Part shown: positions 31,606 through 41,339 of the stretch, piece after piece
How the letters are laid out: every line of letters begins with the position of its first letter
Numbering within the stretch: position 1 is the stretch's first letter
Assembly: GCF_000296385.1 (NCBI RefSeq)
Contig: NZ_JH815185.1
Span: forward strand, 1-64,000
Origin: Lachnoanaerobaculum sp. OBRC5-5
GTDB taxonomy: Bacteria; Bacillota; Clostridia; Lachnospirales; Lachnospiraceae
DNA: 64,000 bases
Direction: 5' to 3'
Position numbers and translations under genes: made by a program
Notes under the pieces: generated by a model
Database searches by the model: none
What the model was told of the DNA's origin: nothing
The model's input: the letters and a program-made list of their open reading frames with translations, nothing else

Positions 31606-33756
31606 ATGTTAAAGGGAAGAGTAACTATACCTACAGATGTTGATATCATTGAAGAAACAAAGGAAATAATGGAGCTTTGGGGTGCTGACGCCATCAGAGA
31701 TTGTGACGGAACAGATATGCCGAAGGAAATAGAGGAACTGGATGCAAAGATCTATGCTACTTATTATACCACCAGAAAGGATAATGAGTGGGCAAAGGCT
31801 AATCCTGATGAAGTGCAGCAGATGTATATAATGACTGACTTCCATATGGCAACTGATGATACTCTTAGAATCAGATTGATGGAAGGCTTACATCCTGATC
31901 TTTTGAAAGTCAATGATTATGATGATATAAAAAGATGGTGGGAAGTCATGGACAGGACAATCGGAGAGCCTGTGAGTGACTGGAGTTATGAAGACGGTGA
32001 AGTAATTATAAATGCAAAGAAGTACCATGAATATACGGTAAGTTTCTTGGCTTATATCATTTGGGATCCGGTACATATGTACAATGCGGTGACAAACGGC
32101 TGGACAAATTTTGAAAAGCAGATAACTTTTGATGTACGTCAGCCAAAAACAAAAGTCTATTCTATGAAGAGACTCAGAAAGTTTTTGGAGGAGCATCCGA
32201 AAGTTGATGTAATAAGATTTACTACATTTTTCCATCAGTTCACATTGATATTTGATGAACTTGCAAGGCAAAAGTATGTGGATTGGTATGGATATACAGC
32301 TTCCGTAAGTCCATATATTTTAGACCAATTTGAAAAGGAAACAGGAATCAAGTTCAGACCTGAATATATTATAGATCAGGGTTATATGAACAATACTTAC
32401 AGAGTTCCATGCAAGGAATATTTTGCCTTCATAGATTTCCAAAGAAGAGAAGTTGCAAAACTTGCTAAAGAGATGGTGGATATAGTTCACGAATACGGCA
32501 AGGAAGCGATGATGTTTTTGGGTGATCACTGGATCGGCATGGAGCCTTATATGGAAGAGTTCAAAAATATAGGTTTGGATGCAGTGGTTGGAAGTGTAGG
32601 AAACGGACAGACACTTAGACTTATCAGTGATATAGAAGGCGTGAAATATACAGAGGGCAGATTATTACCGTATTTCTTCCCGGATACATTCCATAAGGGA
32701 GGTGATCCGCTTGGAGAGGCAAAGAGAAACTGGATAACAGCCAGAAGAGCAATACTTAGAAAGCCTGTAGACAGGATAGGCTATGGCGGTTATTTGAAGC
32801 TTACACTTGATTTTCCTGAGTTTATAGATTATACAAAGCAGGTATGTGATGAGTTTAGAGAACTGTATGCAAATGCGCAAGGTTGTAAGGCTCATTGTAT
32901 CAAGAAGATTGCAGTGCTAAGCGGTTGGGGAAGATATAAGGCATGGGGAAATCATATGGTACACCATGCTATATACTATAAGAACAACTATTCATATGCA
33001 GGAGTAATAGAGGCACTTAGCGGTTCACCTTTTGATATTGACTTTATCAGTTTCGAAGATATTTTAAAAGATAAGGATATTTTAAACAGATTTGATATAG
33101 TTATGAATATCGGTGATGCGAACACAGGACAAACCGGTGGAAAGTATTGGACTGATGAGAGAATACTTACAGCAATAAGAGATTTCATATATAATGGCGG
33201 AGGCTTTATAGGTGTAGGTGAGCCGAGCGGATATAATTATCAGGGAAGAACATTGCAGCTTGCAACTCAGCTTGGAGTGGAGCTTGAAAACGGCTTTACT
33301 TTGGCAAAAGGCAAGTATTATAAAGAAGTAAAATCACATTTTATTACAGAGGAAGTTTGTGATGAAATATATTTCGGCGAAGGCAAGGACTTCATATATG
33401 CACTCGAGGGTACAGATATTCTTGCACTAAGAGGAGATTCAGTACAGCTTGCATGTAAGGAAATTGGAAAAGGACGTACGGTTTATATCAGCGGTTTACC
33501 TTACAGTTTGGAAAATAACAGATTGCTTTATAGAGCAATACTTTGGGCTACACATGATGAAGAGGGTATACACAGATGGTTTAGTACCAACTTGAATGTG
33601 GAGGTAAATGCCTATGTGGAAAACAATAAATTCTGTGTGGTAAACAATACCTATGAATCTCAGTCTACAAATGTATACAAGGGGGACGGAAGTTCATTTG
33701 AACTTACACTTGAGCCTAATGAAATAAAATGGTTTGAAATAGAGGGAAAAGTATGA
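31606..33756 (+). CDS. 1,3-beta-galactosyl-N-acetylhexosamine phosphorylase (GH112)
   Basis: A 716-residue cytosolic phosphorylase, the usual length for GH112. It splits galacto-N-biose or lacto-N-biose with phosphate into galactose 1-phosphate and an N-acetylhexosamine. The N-terminal GRVTIPTDVDIIEETKEI, the barrel segment TTFFHQFTLIFDE and FLGDHWIGMEPYMEEF, which holds the conserved acidic residue, are characteristic. These sugars come from mucin and milk glycans. GGGGG lies just before ATG 31606. The next gene, an N-acetylhexosamine kinase, overlaps its stop by four bases, as in known lnp/gnp operons. Uptake and galT/galE genes are not in the window. Confidence 0.92.
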   Translation: MLKGRVTIPTDVDIIEETKEIMELWGADAIRDCDGTDMPKEIEELDAKIYATYYTTRKDNEWAKANPDEVQQMYIMTDFHMATDDTLRIRLMEGLHPDLLKVNDYDDIKRWWEVMDRTIGEPVSDWSYEDGEVIINAKKYHEYTVSFLAYIIWDPVHMYNAVTNGWTNFEKQITFDVRQPKTKVYSMKRLRKFLEEHPKVDVIRFTTFFHQFTLIFDELARQKYVDWYGYTASVSPYILDQFEKETGIKFRPEYIIDQGYMNNTYRVPCKEYFAFIDFQRREVAKLAKEMVDIVHEYGKEAMMFLGDHWIGMEPYMEEFKNIGLDAVVGSVGNGQTLRLISDIEGVKYTEGRLLPYFFPDTFHKGGDPLGEAKRNWITARRAILRKPVDRIGYGGYLKLTLDFPEFIDYTKQVCDEFRELYANAQGCKAHCIKKIAVLSGWGRYKAWGNHMVHHAIYYKNNYSYAGVIEALSGSPFDIDFISFEDILKDKDILNRFDIVMNIGDANTGQTGGKYWTDERILTAIRDFIYNGGGFIGVGEPSGYNYQGRTLQLATQLGVELENGFTLAKGKYYKEVKSHFITEEVCDEIYFGEGKDFIYALEGTDILALRGDSVQLACKEIGKGRTVYISGLPYSLENNRLLYRAILWATHDEEGIHRWFSTNLNVEVNAYVENNKFCVVNNTYESQSTNVYKGDGSSFELTLEPNEIKWFEIEGKV

Positions 33757-34841
33757 AATCGAATGTAATAGAAGTATTGCAGCAATATAATAATTTTACC
33801 GAACTGAAAGAGTTTTCGGAGTATGGTAACGGACATATAAATGATACCTATCTTCTGGATTATGAGGGATCGGGTAAGGTTATTTTACAAAAGATAAATA
33901 AGTCAATATTTAAAGAGCCGAAGAAGCTTATGGAAAATATTGCCTTGGTAACATCATTTTTAAGAGATAAGATTGAAAAAAACGGCGGAGATCCGGACCG
34001 TGAGACTCTAAATCTTATAAAGACCAAAGACGGACAAAGCTTTTACGAGGACAGTAAAGGAGATATTTGGAGAGCCTATAATTTCATATCAGATACTATA
34101 TGCTATGAACAGGTTACAAATGCCAAAGAGTTTTATGAGTCGGGTTATGCTTTTGGAAATTTTCAAAATCTTTTAGCGGATTTTCCGGTTAATAAACTTA
34201 GTGAAGTTATCAAAAACTTCCACAATACAGAGGACAGATTTGCTACATTTAAAGCACAGATAAATGAAGATCCTCTGGGCAGAGCAAAGAATGTTAAAGA
34301 AGAGATAGACTTTTTCTTAAACAGAGAGGAATATACTCATATCTTTAACAGAGCACTTGCAAATAATGAGATTCCTTTGAAGGTTACACATAATGATACC
34401 AAGCTTAACAATATTTTATTTGATAAGGATACCAAGAAGGCATTGTGTGTAATAGACCTTGATACTATAATGCCGGGAGTTGCAGCATTTGACTTTGGTG
34501 ATTCTATTCGCTTCGGTGCAAATAAAGGACTTGAGGATGAGGTTGATTTGTCAAAAGTTGGCCTTGATATTGAGTTGTTTGAAGCTTTTACAAGGGGATT
34601 TTTGGAAGCTTGCGGTAAGAGTTTAAATAAAAGAGAGATTGAACTTTTGCATTTGGGTGCTGTAGTGATGACCTATGAATGCGGTATAAGATTTTTGGGA
34701 GATTATATTGCAGGTGATAAGTATTTTAAAATTGCAAGAGAAAATCATAATCTTGACCGTGCAAGAACTCAAATAAAGCTTATTTCGGATATGGAAGAAC
34801 ATATTGAAGAGATGAAAAAGATTGTAGAAAAGTATATTTAG
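33753..34841 (+). CDS. nahK: N-acetylhexosamine 1-kinase
   Basis: A 362-residue APH-fold kinase that phosphorylates the N-acetylhexosamine released by GH112 at C1. Visible are the Brenner motif HNDTKLNNILF with catalytic Asp and Asn, and VIDLDTIMPG for metal binding. The N-terminal GNGHINDTYLLDYEGSGKVILQKIN holds the nucleotide-binding lobe, including the Lys in ILQKIN. Overlap with the phosphorylase gene (ATGA) supports one pathway. Confidence 0.9.
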   Translation: MKSNVIEVLQQYNNFTELKEFSEYGNGHINDTYLLDYEGSGKVILQKINKSIFKEPKKLMENIALVTSFLRDKIEKNGGDPDRETLNLIKTKDGQSFYEDSKGDIWRAYNFISDTICYEQVTNAKEFYESGYAFGNFQNLLADFPVNKLSEVIKNFHNTEDRFATFKAQINEDPLGRAKNVKEEIDFFLNREEYTHIFNRALANNEIPLKVTHNDTKLNNILFDKDTKKALCVIDLDTIMPGVAAFDFGDSIRFGANKGLEDEVDLSKVGLDIELFEAFTRGFLEACGKSLNKREIELLHLGAVVMTYECGIRFLGDYIAGDKYFKIARENHNLDRARTQIKLISDMEEHIEEMKKIVEKYI

Positions 34842-34862
34842 TTTATAGAAACGGATACTGAT

Positions 34863-35372
34863 ATGTTAAATAAAAAAATTATACTTTGCGGTTTTATGGC
34901 AAGCGGAAAAACAACTGTAGGAAGAGCATTGGCTAAAGAGATTTCTACCTGTTATGTAGATACAGATGAGCTTTTGATAGAAACTTATGAAATGGATATA
35001 CCGACCATGTTTACAAAATATGGTGAAGATTATTTTAGAGATTTGGAGCATGAAACAGCTAAAAAGGTTTCCGAAATGCCGGCCGGAGTTATTTCTACAG
35101 GTGGAGGAATGCTTTCCTTTGACAGAAACGGTGAGGTTTTGAAAAAGGGAGGCACTATCATATGCCTTGTAAGGGATTTTGATAAGATTTATGAAGATCT
35201 GCTCTCTGATACAAACAGACCTCTTGCAAGAGATAAGTCAAAGGAAGAACTTAAGCAGATGTATGATATGAGGATTTCAAAATATCAAAAGTATGCCGAT
35301 CATACTGTGGAGAATAACGGCAGTATAGAAGATTGTGTAAAAAAGATAATATCCATTATTGACGGAAATTAA
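34863..35372 (+). CDS. aroK: Shikimate kinase
   Basis: A 169-residue enzyme that phosphorylates shikimate in aromatic amino acid synthesis. It has Walker A GFMASGKTTVG, the Asp of DTDELL, Arg in FRDLEHE, the STGGGM substrate loop and RPLA in the lid. It follows the kinase gene by 21 bases and may share its transcript. The ribosome binding site is weak (ACGGATACTGAT). Confidence 0.9.
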   Translation: MLNKKIILCGFMASGKTTVGRALAKEISTCYVDTDELLIETYEMDIPTMFTKYGEDYFRDLEHETAKKVSEMPAGVISTGGGMLSFDRNGEVLKKGGTIICLVRDFDKIYEDLLSDTNRPLARDKSKEELKQMYDMRISKYQKYADHTVENNGSIEDCVKKIISIIDGN

Positions 35373-35391
35373 AATAAATTATATACTGTTA

Positions 35392-35419
35392 CGAAAGTAT
35401 GTTCGAATGCTTCGAACAT
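35392..35419. promoter_or_regulatory. LexA/Cheo-like box upstream of uvrA
   Basis: CGAAAGTATGTTCG (35392-35405) differs at about one position from the Gram-positive LexA consensus CGAACRNRYGTTYC. It overlaps a perfect palindrome ATGTTCGAA-tgc-TTCGAACAT (35399-35419). Both lie 18-45 bases before uvrA, a classical SOS gene. Confidence 0.55.
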
Positions 35420-35436
35420 TGTAATGGAGAGATGTA

Positions 35437-38256
35437 ATGGATACAAAGTATATAAAAATAAGAGGTGCCAATGAGCACAATTTAAAAAATATATCAGTGG
35501 ACATACCAAGAGGAGAATTGGTTGTTTTAACAGGGCTTTCCGGTTCCGGAAAGTCCTCTTTGGCGTTCGATACCATATATGCTGAGGGACAAAGAAGATA
35601 TATGGAGTCAATGTCTTCATATGCCAGAATGTTTCTGGGGCAGATGGAAAAGCCGGATGTGGAAAGTATAGAGGGACTGTCCCCTGCGATTTCAATAGAC
35701 CAAAAGTCTACGAACAGAAACCCTAGGTCTACAGTGGGTACAGTTACGGAGATTTATGATTACCTCAGACTTTTGTATGCAAGGATAGGTATCCCTCATT
35801 GTCCTTGTTGCGGTAAGGAGATACATAGACAGAGTATTGATCAGATGGTCGACAGAGTGCTTACTCTTCCTGAAAAGACTAAGTTTATGATACTTGCACC
35901 TGTTGTAAAGGGAAAAAAGGGCAGACATGAGAAGGTACTTGAAAGTGCCAAAAAATCGGGCTATGTACGTGCTATGATTGACGGAAATATGTATGAACTC
36001 AGTGAAGAGATAGTACTTGAAAAGAACATTAAGCACAGCATTGATATTGTAATAGACAGACTTTCGGTAAAGGAAAATATAGAAAAAAGACTTACAGACT
36101 CATTGGAAGCCGCTCTGAATCTTGGCGGCGGCTATGCAACTATTGATGTGATAGACGGTGAGCCTATGAAGTTTTCACAAAACTTTGCCTGTCCTGATTG
36201 CGGTATTTCAATTGATGAGGTGGAGCCGAGAACCTTTTCTTTTAACAATCCTTTCGGAGCATGCCCTGACTGTGCAGGACTTGGATATACTATGGAATTT
36301 GATGAAGATCTTATGATTCCCGATAAATCACTTTCTATAAATCAGGGAGCTATAATAGTACTTGGATGGCAGAGCAGCAATGATAAGAAAAGCTTCAGTA
36401 ATGCCATGCTAAGAGCACTTGCAGAAAAGTTTAACTTCAGTTTGGATACACCTTTTGAGGATTATCCGAAGGAAATACATGATATATTGATTTACGGTAC
36501 TACCGAGCAGGTGGATGTAGCATATACCGGTCAGAGAGGTAGCGGAGTATATCCTGTTATATTTGAAGGTCTTATAAAAAATATGGAAAAGCGTTATAGA
36601 GAGACATTTTCACAGTCTGCCAAGGAAGAGTATGAGCAATATATGAGAATTGCACCATGTAAGTCCTGTGGCGGAAGAAGACTAAAAAAAGAGGCTCTGG
36701 CTGTAACTCTTGGCGGAAAAAATATCTATGATGCTACAGATGCTTCTATTACCGATTTTAGAAATTTTATAGACAGCTTGGAGCTTACAAAGATGCAGGA
36801 AGCTATAGGTGCACTCATTTTAAAGGAGATCAGGGCAAGAGTTACCTTCCTTATAGATGTAGGTCTTGACTATCTAAGCCTTACAAGAGCGACAGGTACA
36901 CTTAGCGGAGGTGAAGCACAAAGAATAAGGCTTGCTACTCAGATTGGTTCGGGACTTGTAGGTGTGGCTTATATATTGGATGAGCCAAGTATAGGACTAC
37001 ATCAAAGAGATAATGATAAGCTGCTTGCTACATTGAAGCATCTAAGAGATATAGGAAATTCAGTTTTGGTGGTTGAGCATGATGAAGACACCATGATGGA
37101 AGCGGACTATATAGTTGATATAGGACCGGGAGCCGGAAGTCATGGCGGTGAAGTGGTAGCTACAGGAACTGCTAAGGAAATAATGGCAAATCCGAATTCC
37201 ATCACCGGCAAATATCTTTCAGGTGAAATAAAGATACCTGTGCCGGAGAGCAGAAGAACACCTACAGGTTGGCTTAAAGTCAAAGGTGCGGCTCAAAACA
37301 ATCTAAAGAATATAAATGTGGATATACCTACAGGAGTGATGACATGTGTTACAGGTGTTTCAGGCTCAGGTAAGTCTTCTTTGGTAAATGAAATAGTTTA
37401 TAAGGCACTTGCAAAGAAGCTAAACCGTGCACATACTATCCCGGGCAAGTATAAGTCTATAGAGGGTACAGAGCAGCTTGACAAGGTAATTGCAATAGAC
37501 CAGTCACCGATAGGAAGAACCCCAAGATCAAATCCTGCCACATATACAGGTGTATTTGATATGATCAGAGACCTCTTTGCGGCAACTCAGGATGCCAAGA
37601 TGAGAGGATATAAGAAGGGGAGATTCAGCTTTAATGTAAAGGGTGGAAGATGTGAGAGCTGTTCAGGTGACGGTATCATAAAGATAGAGATGCATTTTTT
37701 GCCTGATGTGTATGTACCATGTGAAGTCTGTGGCGGAAAGAGATACAACAGAGAAACTTTGGAAGTCAAGTATAAGGGTAAGTCAATATATGATGTACTT
37801 GATATGACTGTGGAGGAGGCTTTAACATTCTTTGAGAATGTGCCTACTATAGCAAGAAAAATACAGACATTATATGATGTAGGGCTTTCTTATATCAAAC
37901 TCGGTCAGCCGTCTACAGAGCTGAGCGGTGGAGAGGCTCAGAGAATAAAGCTTGCAACAGAGCTTTCAAAGAGGGCTACAGGAAAGACTATTTATATTTT
38001 GGACGAGCCTACTACAGGTCTTCATTTTGCAGATGTACATAAGCTTGTGGAAATACTTAGAAGACTCTCAGACAGTGGAAATACGGTACTTGTTATAGAA
38101 CATAATCTGGATGTTATAAAATGTGCCGATTATATAATAGATATAGGTCCCGAAGGTGGTGCAGGAGGTGGCGAAGTGGTTGCTACCGGTACCCCTGAGG
38201 AGATAGCTAAAATAGAGAAATCATATACCGGAAAGTATGTGAAGAGATATTTGTAG
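35437..38256 (+). CDS. uvrA: Excinuclease ABC subunit A
   Basis: A full-length 939-residue UvrA, the damage-recognition ATPase of nucleotide excision repair. There are two ABC modules: Walker [13 protein letters not shown] and [11 protein letters not shown], and signatures [12 protein letters not shown] and [12 protein letters not shown]. Zinc-binding Cys groups (CPCCGKE, CPDC...[16 protein letters not shown]...CEVCGGKR) are intact. GGAGAG precedes ATG 35437. Confidence 0.97.
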   Translation: MDTKYIKIRGANEHNLKNISVDIPRGELVVLTGLSGSGKSSLAFDTIYAEGQRRYMESMSSYARMFLGQMEKPDVESIEGLSPAISIDQKSTNRNPRSTVGTVTEIYDYLRLLYARIGIPHCPCCGKEIHRQSIDQMVDRVLTLPEKTKFMILAPVVKGKKGRHEKVLESAKKSGYVRAMIDGNMYELSEEIVLEKNIKHSIDIVIDRLSVKENIEKRLTDSLEAALNLGGGYATIDVIDGEPMKFSQNFACPDCGISIDEVEPRTFSFNNPFGACPDCAGLGYTMEFDEDLMIPDKSLSINQGAIIVLGWQSSNDKKSFSNAMLRALAEKFNFSLDTPFEDYPKEIHDILIYGTTEQVDVAYTGQRGSGVYPVIFEGLIKNMEKRYRETFSQSAKEEYEQYMRIAPCKSCGGRRLKKEALAVTLGGKNIYDATDASITDFRNFIDSLELTKMQEAIGALILKEIRARVTFLIDVGLDYLSLTRATGTLSGGEAQRIRLATQIGSGLVGVAYILDEPSIGLHQRDNDKLLATLKHLRDIGNSVLVVEHDEDTMMEADYIVDIGPGAGSHGGEVVATGTAKEIMANPNSITGKYLSGEIKIPVPESRRTPTGWLKVKGAAQNNLKNINVDIPTGVMTCVTGVSGSGKSSLVNEIVYKALAKKLNRAHTIPGKYKSIEGTEQLDKVIAIDQSPIGRTPRSNPATYTGVFDMIRDLFAATQDAKMRGYKKGRFSFNVKGGRCESCSGDGIIKIEMHFLPDVYVPCEVCGGKRYNRETLEVKYKGKSIYDVLDMTVEEALTFFENVPTIARKIQTLYDVGLSYIKLGQPSTELSGGEAQRIKLATELSKRATGKTIYILDEPTTGLHFADVHKLVEILRRLSDSGNTVLVIEHNLDVIKCADYIIDIGPEGGAGGGEVVATGTPEEIAKIEKSYTGKYVKRYL

Positions 38257-38338
38257 CAGGGTTAAATATAAGTATACTGTATACATGTGCAACAAGAGTT
38301 GATTTAGCAATAAAAAATGATAAAATATAATTGCCTCT

Positions 38339-38353
38339 TGATAGAGACTATCA
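38339..38353. promoter_or_regulatory. Palindrome upstream of dps
   Basis: TGATAG-aga-CTATCA, a perfect 6-bp inverted repeat with a three-base spacer, about 115 bases before dps. It could be a site for a metal or peroxide regulator (Fur/PerR type), but it does not closely match their consensus. A further palindrome, GTATAC-tg-TATAC-like, lies near 38274. Confidence 0.3.
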
Positions 38354-38468
38354 TTTCAAAAGTTTTATATCAGCGAAAAAATTTGAAGCTGAATATTAAT
38401 TTTTGAAAAGTTGGAGGTGATAGAAACGGATTGCATAAATGGTATTGTTTTGCAGAAAGGAATATATT

Positions 38469-38912
38469 ATGAAACAGGAATTACTTGCAAAAATGAATGC
38501 TTATTTAGCAAATCAGGAGATTATGTACATTAAGTTACATAATATGCACTGGAATCTGAAGGGACATGGATTTTTCACTCTTCATTCCAAATTGGAGGAA
38601 TATTACGATCAGACAGCCGAGATTATCGACGAGGTAGCTGAGAGAATACTTGCTAAGGATGCTCTACCGATAGCTAACTTAAAAGAAGCGTTGGAAATTA
38701 GCAAGGTAAAGGAACTTCCGGACAAAGCCATCAACATTGACGAGGCTATTCGTATACTTACTATCGATGTTGAATACTGGGTAAACGATTCAAAGGAAAT
38801 CGTGGAATTGGCTGATAAGGAAGGTGATGTTGTTACCGCAGATATCTTTACAGGCTATGTAAAAGAATATGAAAAGACATTGTGGATGCTTAAAGCATTT
38901 GCACAAAACTAA
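38469..38912 (+). CDS. dps: Dps-family ferritin-like protein
   Basis: A 147-residue four-helix protein that stores iron and protects DNA by using hydrogen peroxide to oxidise Fe(II). The ferroxidase signature is present in the first half: HNMHWNLKGHGFFTLHSKLEEYYDQTAEIIDEVAERI. AAAGGAA before ATG 38469 supports this start; the in-frame start at 38439 would add ten unlikely residues. Confidence 0.92.
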   Translation: MKQELLAKMNAYLANQEIMYIKLHNMHWNLKGHGFFTLHSKLEEYYDQTAEIIDEVAERILAKDALPIANLKEALEISKVKELPDKAINIDEAIRILTIDVEYWVNDSKEIVELADKEGDVVTADIFTGYVKEYEKTLWMLKAFAQN

Positions 38913-38926
38913 ACACTAAAAAGCTC

Positions 38927-38957
38927 AAGGCACAGTCGAAAACGGCTGTGCCTTTTT
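38927..38957. terminator. Terminator between dps and the nitroreductase
   Basis: AAGGCACAG (38927-38935) pairs with CTGTGCCTT (38945-38953) and TTTTT follows. It serves the two convergent genes. Confidence 0.8.
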
Positions 38958-38963
38958 AAAAAC

Positions 38964-39830
38964 TTAGATATCCAAAGCGGCTACCAAAGTGTAATCACTT
39001 GGATTCTTAAAATCATGTTTAATATTTGAAACATCAAGGCTCCAGTTTCCGATTCCCGAATACTTTGATGACAATATCATATGGAAGTTGAGCATTGCCG
39101 CACCGAGTCCCAATAAATTGTCATTCTTTGTGACCACTTCATCAAACTGATTAAATAAATAAACATGAGTTCCGTTTATAACGAAACGATAATTTTGATG
39201 ATTCAAAAAGCTTGGTGAAAGGCTGGCTGCATAAAGTGCATCGGCAATAACCGGATCAGCATATTCGTCATCAAAATTATAAGGAGTATCAAAATCGGAA
39301 TCAAACGCCAAAGCTGTAACTGCAATCTTTGGAGCGATATGTCCTGATTTGCTGCTTATACTTACATTAGAAGGTGAGTGTATATCAAGCTTTGTAGTAT
39401 CCTTTTCTTTTTTACCATATCCGAATGCCACCATAGCGGCTATGTCCATGTCGGATTCGATAAGTAAGACCTTCTTTACCATATCACTGTCATCACAAGT
39501 CAAAAAGCATGATGACAATCCCATTTCTTCAAGTTTTAAAATAATATGTTCAGCCATAAATCCTGCATTAACAAGATAATTATCTTTCTTCTCAGACAAA
39601 ATAACCAGGTAAGCAGGAGCATTAAATGCATTTCCACGATATCCGGCCACACCTGAAAGTCTTTGAGCGGTATCTTCATTTGCGGCTATAAGCACTTTTG
39701 TATTTACATCGAAAAGCTTCTGAGCTGAATTGAAAAATCCTGTAATCTCATCTAATTTAGCTTGCTCAACAGGCTTTTTGAGAAAATCTCTGATAGAATT
39801 TCTCTTTTCAATAAGTTCTAAATAATTCAT
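38964..39830 (-). CDS. Nitroreductase-family protein (possibly TM1586-like)
   Basis: A 288-residue flavin-dependent nitroreductase-like enzyme. MNYLELIEKRNSIRDFLKKPVEQAKLDEI is the usual opening with the Arg-Ser-Arg-like FMN site, and the central GLSSCFLTCDD...VAFGYGKKEKD is typical. The second half (NFDDEYADPVIADALYAASLSPSFLNHQNYRF) repeats a nitroreductase-like start, so it is a two-halved type resembling TM1586 rather than a simple homodimer subunit. ATG at 39830 follows GGAGGG on this strand; the longer frame to 39950 has no such site. Confidence 0.8.
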   Translation of the reverse strand: MNYLELIEKRNSIRDFLKKPVEQAKLDEITGFFNSAQKLFDVNTKVLIAANEDTAQRLSGVAGYRGNAFNAPAYLVILSEKKDNYLVNAGFMAEHIILKLEEMGLSSCFLTCDDSDMVKKVLLIESDMDIAAMVAFGYGKKEKDTTKLDIHSPSNVSISSKSGHIAPKIAVTALAFDSDFDTPYNFDDEYADPVIADALYAASLSPSFLNHQNYRFVINGTHVYLFNQFDEVVTKNDNLLGLGAAMLNFHMILSSKYSGIGNWSLDVSNIKHDFKNPSDYTLVAALDI

Positions 39831-40197
39831 ACATTTATTCCCTCCACAGTACAAATTCCAAAAGATTGAATTATATATATTATACAAAAAAAAGCCTGTA
39901 AGGTCAATTTTATATATGTTTTGAATTGAAAAAATATATTGTGGAAGCATTTATTATCGGCTCATTAAAGATAGTTTTTGATAATAAAATTATACTTTAG
40001 ATTTAAATAAAATAGAGTGAAAAATACACAAAAAATAAAATATCTTATCTCTATATAAGGCTGCAAAAAGTTAAAATAGCTAAAAATATTTGAATTAAAA
40101 ATTTCAACATAAAATGTGTACAATTATTTAAAATAAGTATGGTAAATTTGCCTATATACAAAAATATAGTAAGTGATATTATCATATTTATATAAGA
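39831..40197. other. AT-rich divergent intergenic region
   Basis: About 370 bases between the divergent nitroreductase and LacI-type genes. It is very AT-rich with no reading frame of note. It should hold both promoters, but I could not pick convincing boxes. Confidence 0.5.
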
Positions 40198-40211
40198 TGA
40201 AATCGGTTACA
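40198..40211. promoter_or_regulatory. LacI-type operator before the regulator gene
   Basis: TGAAATCGGTTACA differs by one base from the reverse complement of the operator at 41281. It lies 28 bases before the regulator's start, which suggests autoregulation. Confidence 0.6.
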
Positions 40212-40238
40212 TAAATACTGATGCAGGGTGGTTTTAAA

Positions 40239-41252
40239 TTGAATATAAAAGAGATTGCCAAACTGGTTGGAGTGTCATCGGCTACTGTGTCCAGAGTATT
40301 AAATAATTCAGGATATGTTAAAGCTGAAACCAGAGAAAAGGTTTTACAAGTAATAAAGGAGAACAATTATATACCAAGTGCTATTGCCAGAAGTCTTAGT
40401 AATAAAGAGACTAACAGTATTGGTGCCATTATTCCGGATATTCAAAATGAGTTTTTTGCAAAGCTTATTTCAGGAATAACCGAATCGGCAGATAGACATG
40501 GTTATAATATGGTGCTTTTAAATTCCAATGAAGATATAAATAAGGAACATGAGATACTCTCAATGGTGGAATCACAACACTTTAAGGGGATTATTATAAC
40601 GCCGGTTGCATATAATGATACTATAACCAAAGATTTTTTATTAAGATTTGAAAAAGTGGGAATACCGGTTGTACTTGTAGATAGAGATATAAGATCAACT
40701 TCTTTTGCCGGTGTTTTCGTAGACAATTTTAAAGGTGCATTTGACGGTGTGAATGAGCTGATAAAAGCAAATCACAAAAGAATTGCTATTATTAGCGGAC
40801 CTGAGACATCCAGACCGGGAAAAGACAGGTACAGAGGATATATAGCCGCATTGGAAGAACAAGGTTTAGATATAGATAAAAAGTATATAGTACATGGAGA
40901 TTTTAAAGTAGATAAGGCGTATGAGTGTACAAAAGAGCTGTTAAGTTTGGAGGAAAAACCTACTGCTATATTTACATCAAATAATCTTACAACAATGGGA
41001 TGCTTGAAGTATCTTACTGAGAACAATATAAAGCTTGGAAAAGACATTTCAGTTCTTGGATTTGATGATATAGATGCTCTAAAAATGATTGGATATAATA
41101 TATCAGTCGTAAGCAGGGATGCAGGTTTGCAGGGGGAAGAGGCAATGGAGTTGTTGCAGGAACGTTTTATAAAAAAGGACGGTATGGACGGAAAGCAGGT
41201 AATGGTTCCATACAAAATTATACTTAGAGGATCTGAAAAGTGTGAGAAGTGA
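40239..41252 (+). CDS. LacI-family transcriptional regulator (RbsR-like)
   Basis: A 337-residue repressor with the HTH NIKEIAKLVGVSSATVSRVLNNSGYVK and the hinge AIARSLSNK, followed by a sugar-binding domain (IGAIIPDIQNEFFAKLISGI, GFDDIDALKMIGYNISVVSRD). The start is TTG 40239, seven bases after GGGTGG; ATG 40221 lies before that site. Paired operators in front of itself and the following kinase gene indicate that it controls the pentose/fucose-type operon 41340-46365. Confidence 0.85.
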   Translation: MNIKEIAKLVGVSSATVSRVLNNSGYVKAETREKVLQVIKENNYIPSAIARSLSNKETNSIGAIIPDIQNEFFAKLISGITESADRHGYNMVLLNSNEDINKEHEILSMVESQHFKGIIITPVAYNDTITKDFLLRFEKVGIPVVLVDRDIRSTSFAGVFVDNFKGAFDGVNELIKANHKRIAIISGPETSRPGKDRYRGYIAALEEQGLDIDKKYIVHGDFKVDKAYECTKELLSLEEKPTAIFTSNNLTTMGCLKYLTENNIKLGKDISVLGFDDIDALKMIGYNISVVSRDAGLQGEEAMELLQERFIKKDGMDGKQVMVPYKIILRGSEKCEK

Positions 41253-41280
41253 ACTTAGACTATATTTTTGTTGCAAAATA

Positions 41281-41294
41281 TGTAACCGATTACA
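41281..41294. promoter_or_regulatory. LacI-type operator before the kinase operon
   Basis: TGTAACCGATTACA, a CG-centred near-perfect palindrome of LacI/RbsR type, 46 bases before the kinase start and matching the site at 40198 with one change on the opposite strand. Confidence 0.65.
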
Positions 41295-41339
41295 TAACGA
41301 AGATATAGACGAAATAAATTTATAAAAAAGGGAGGTAAA

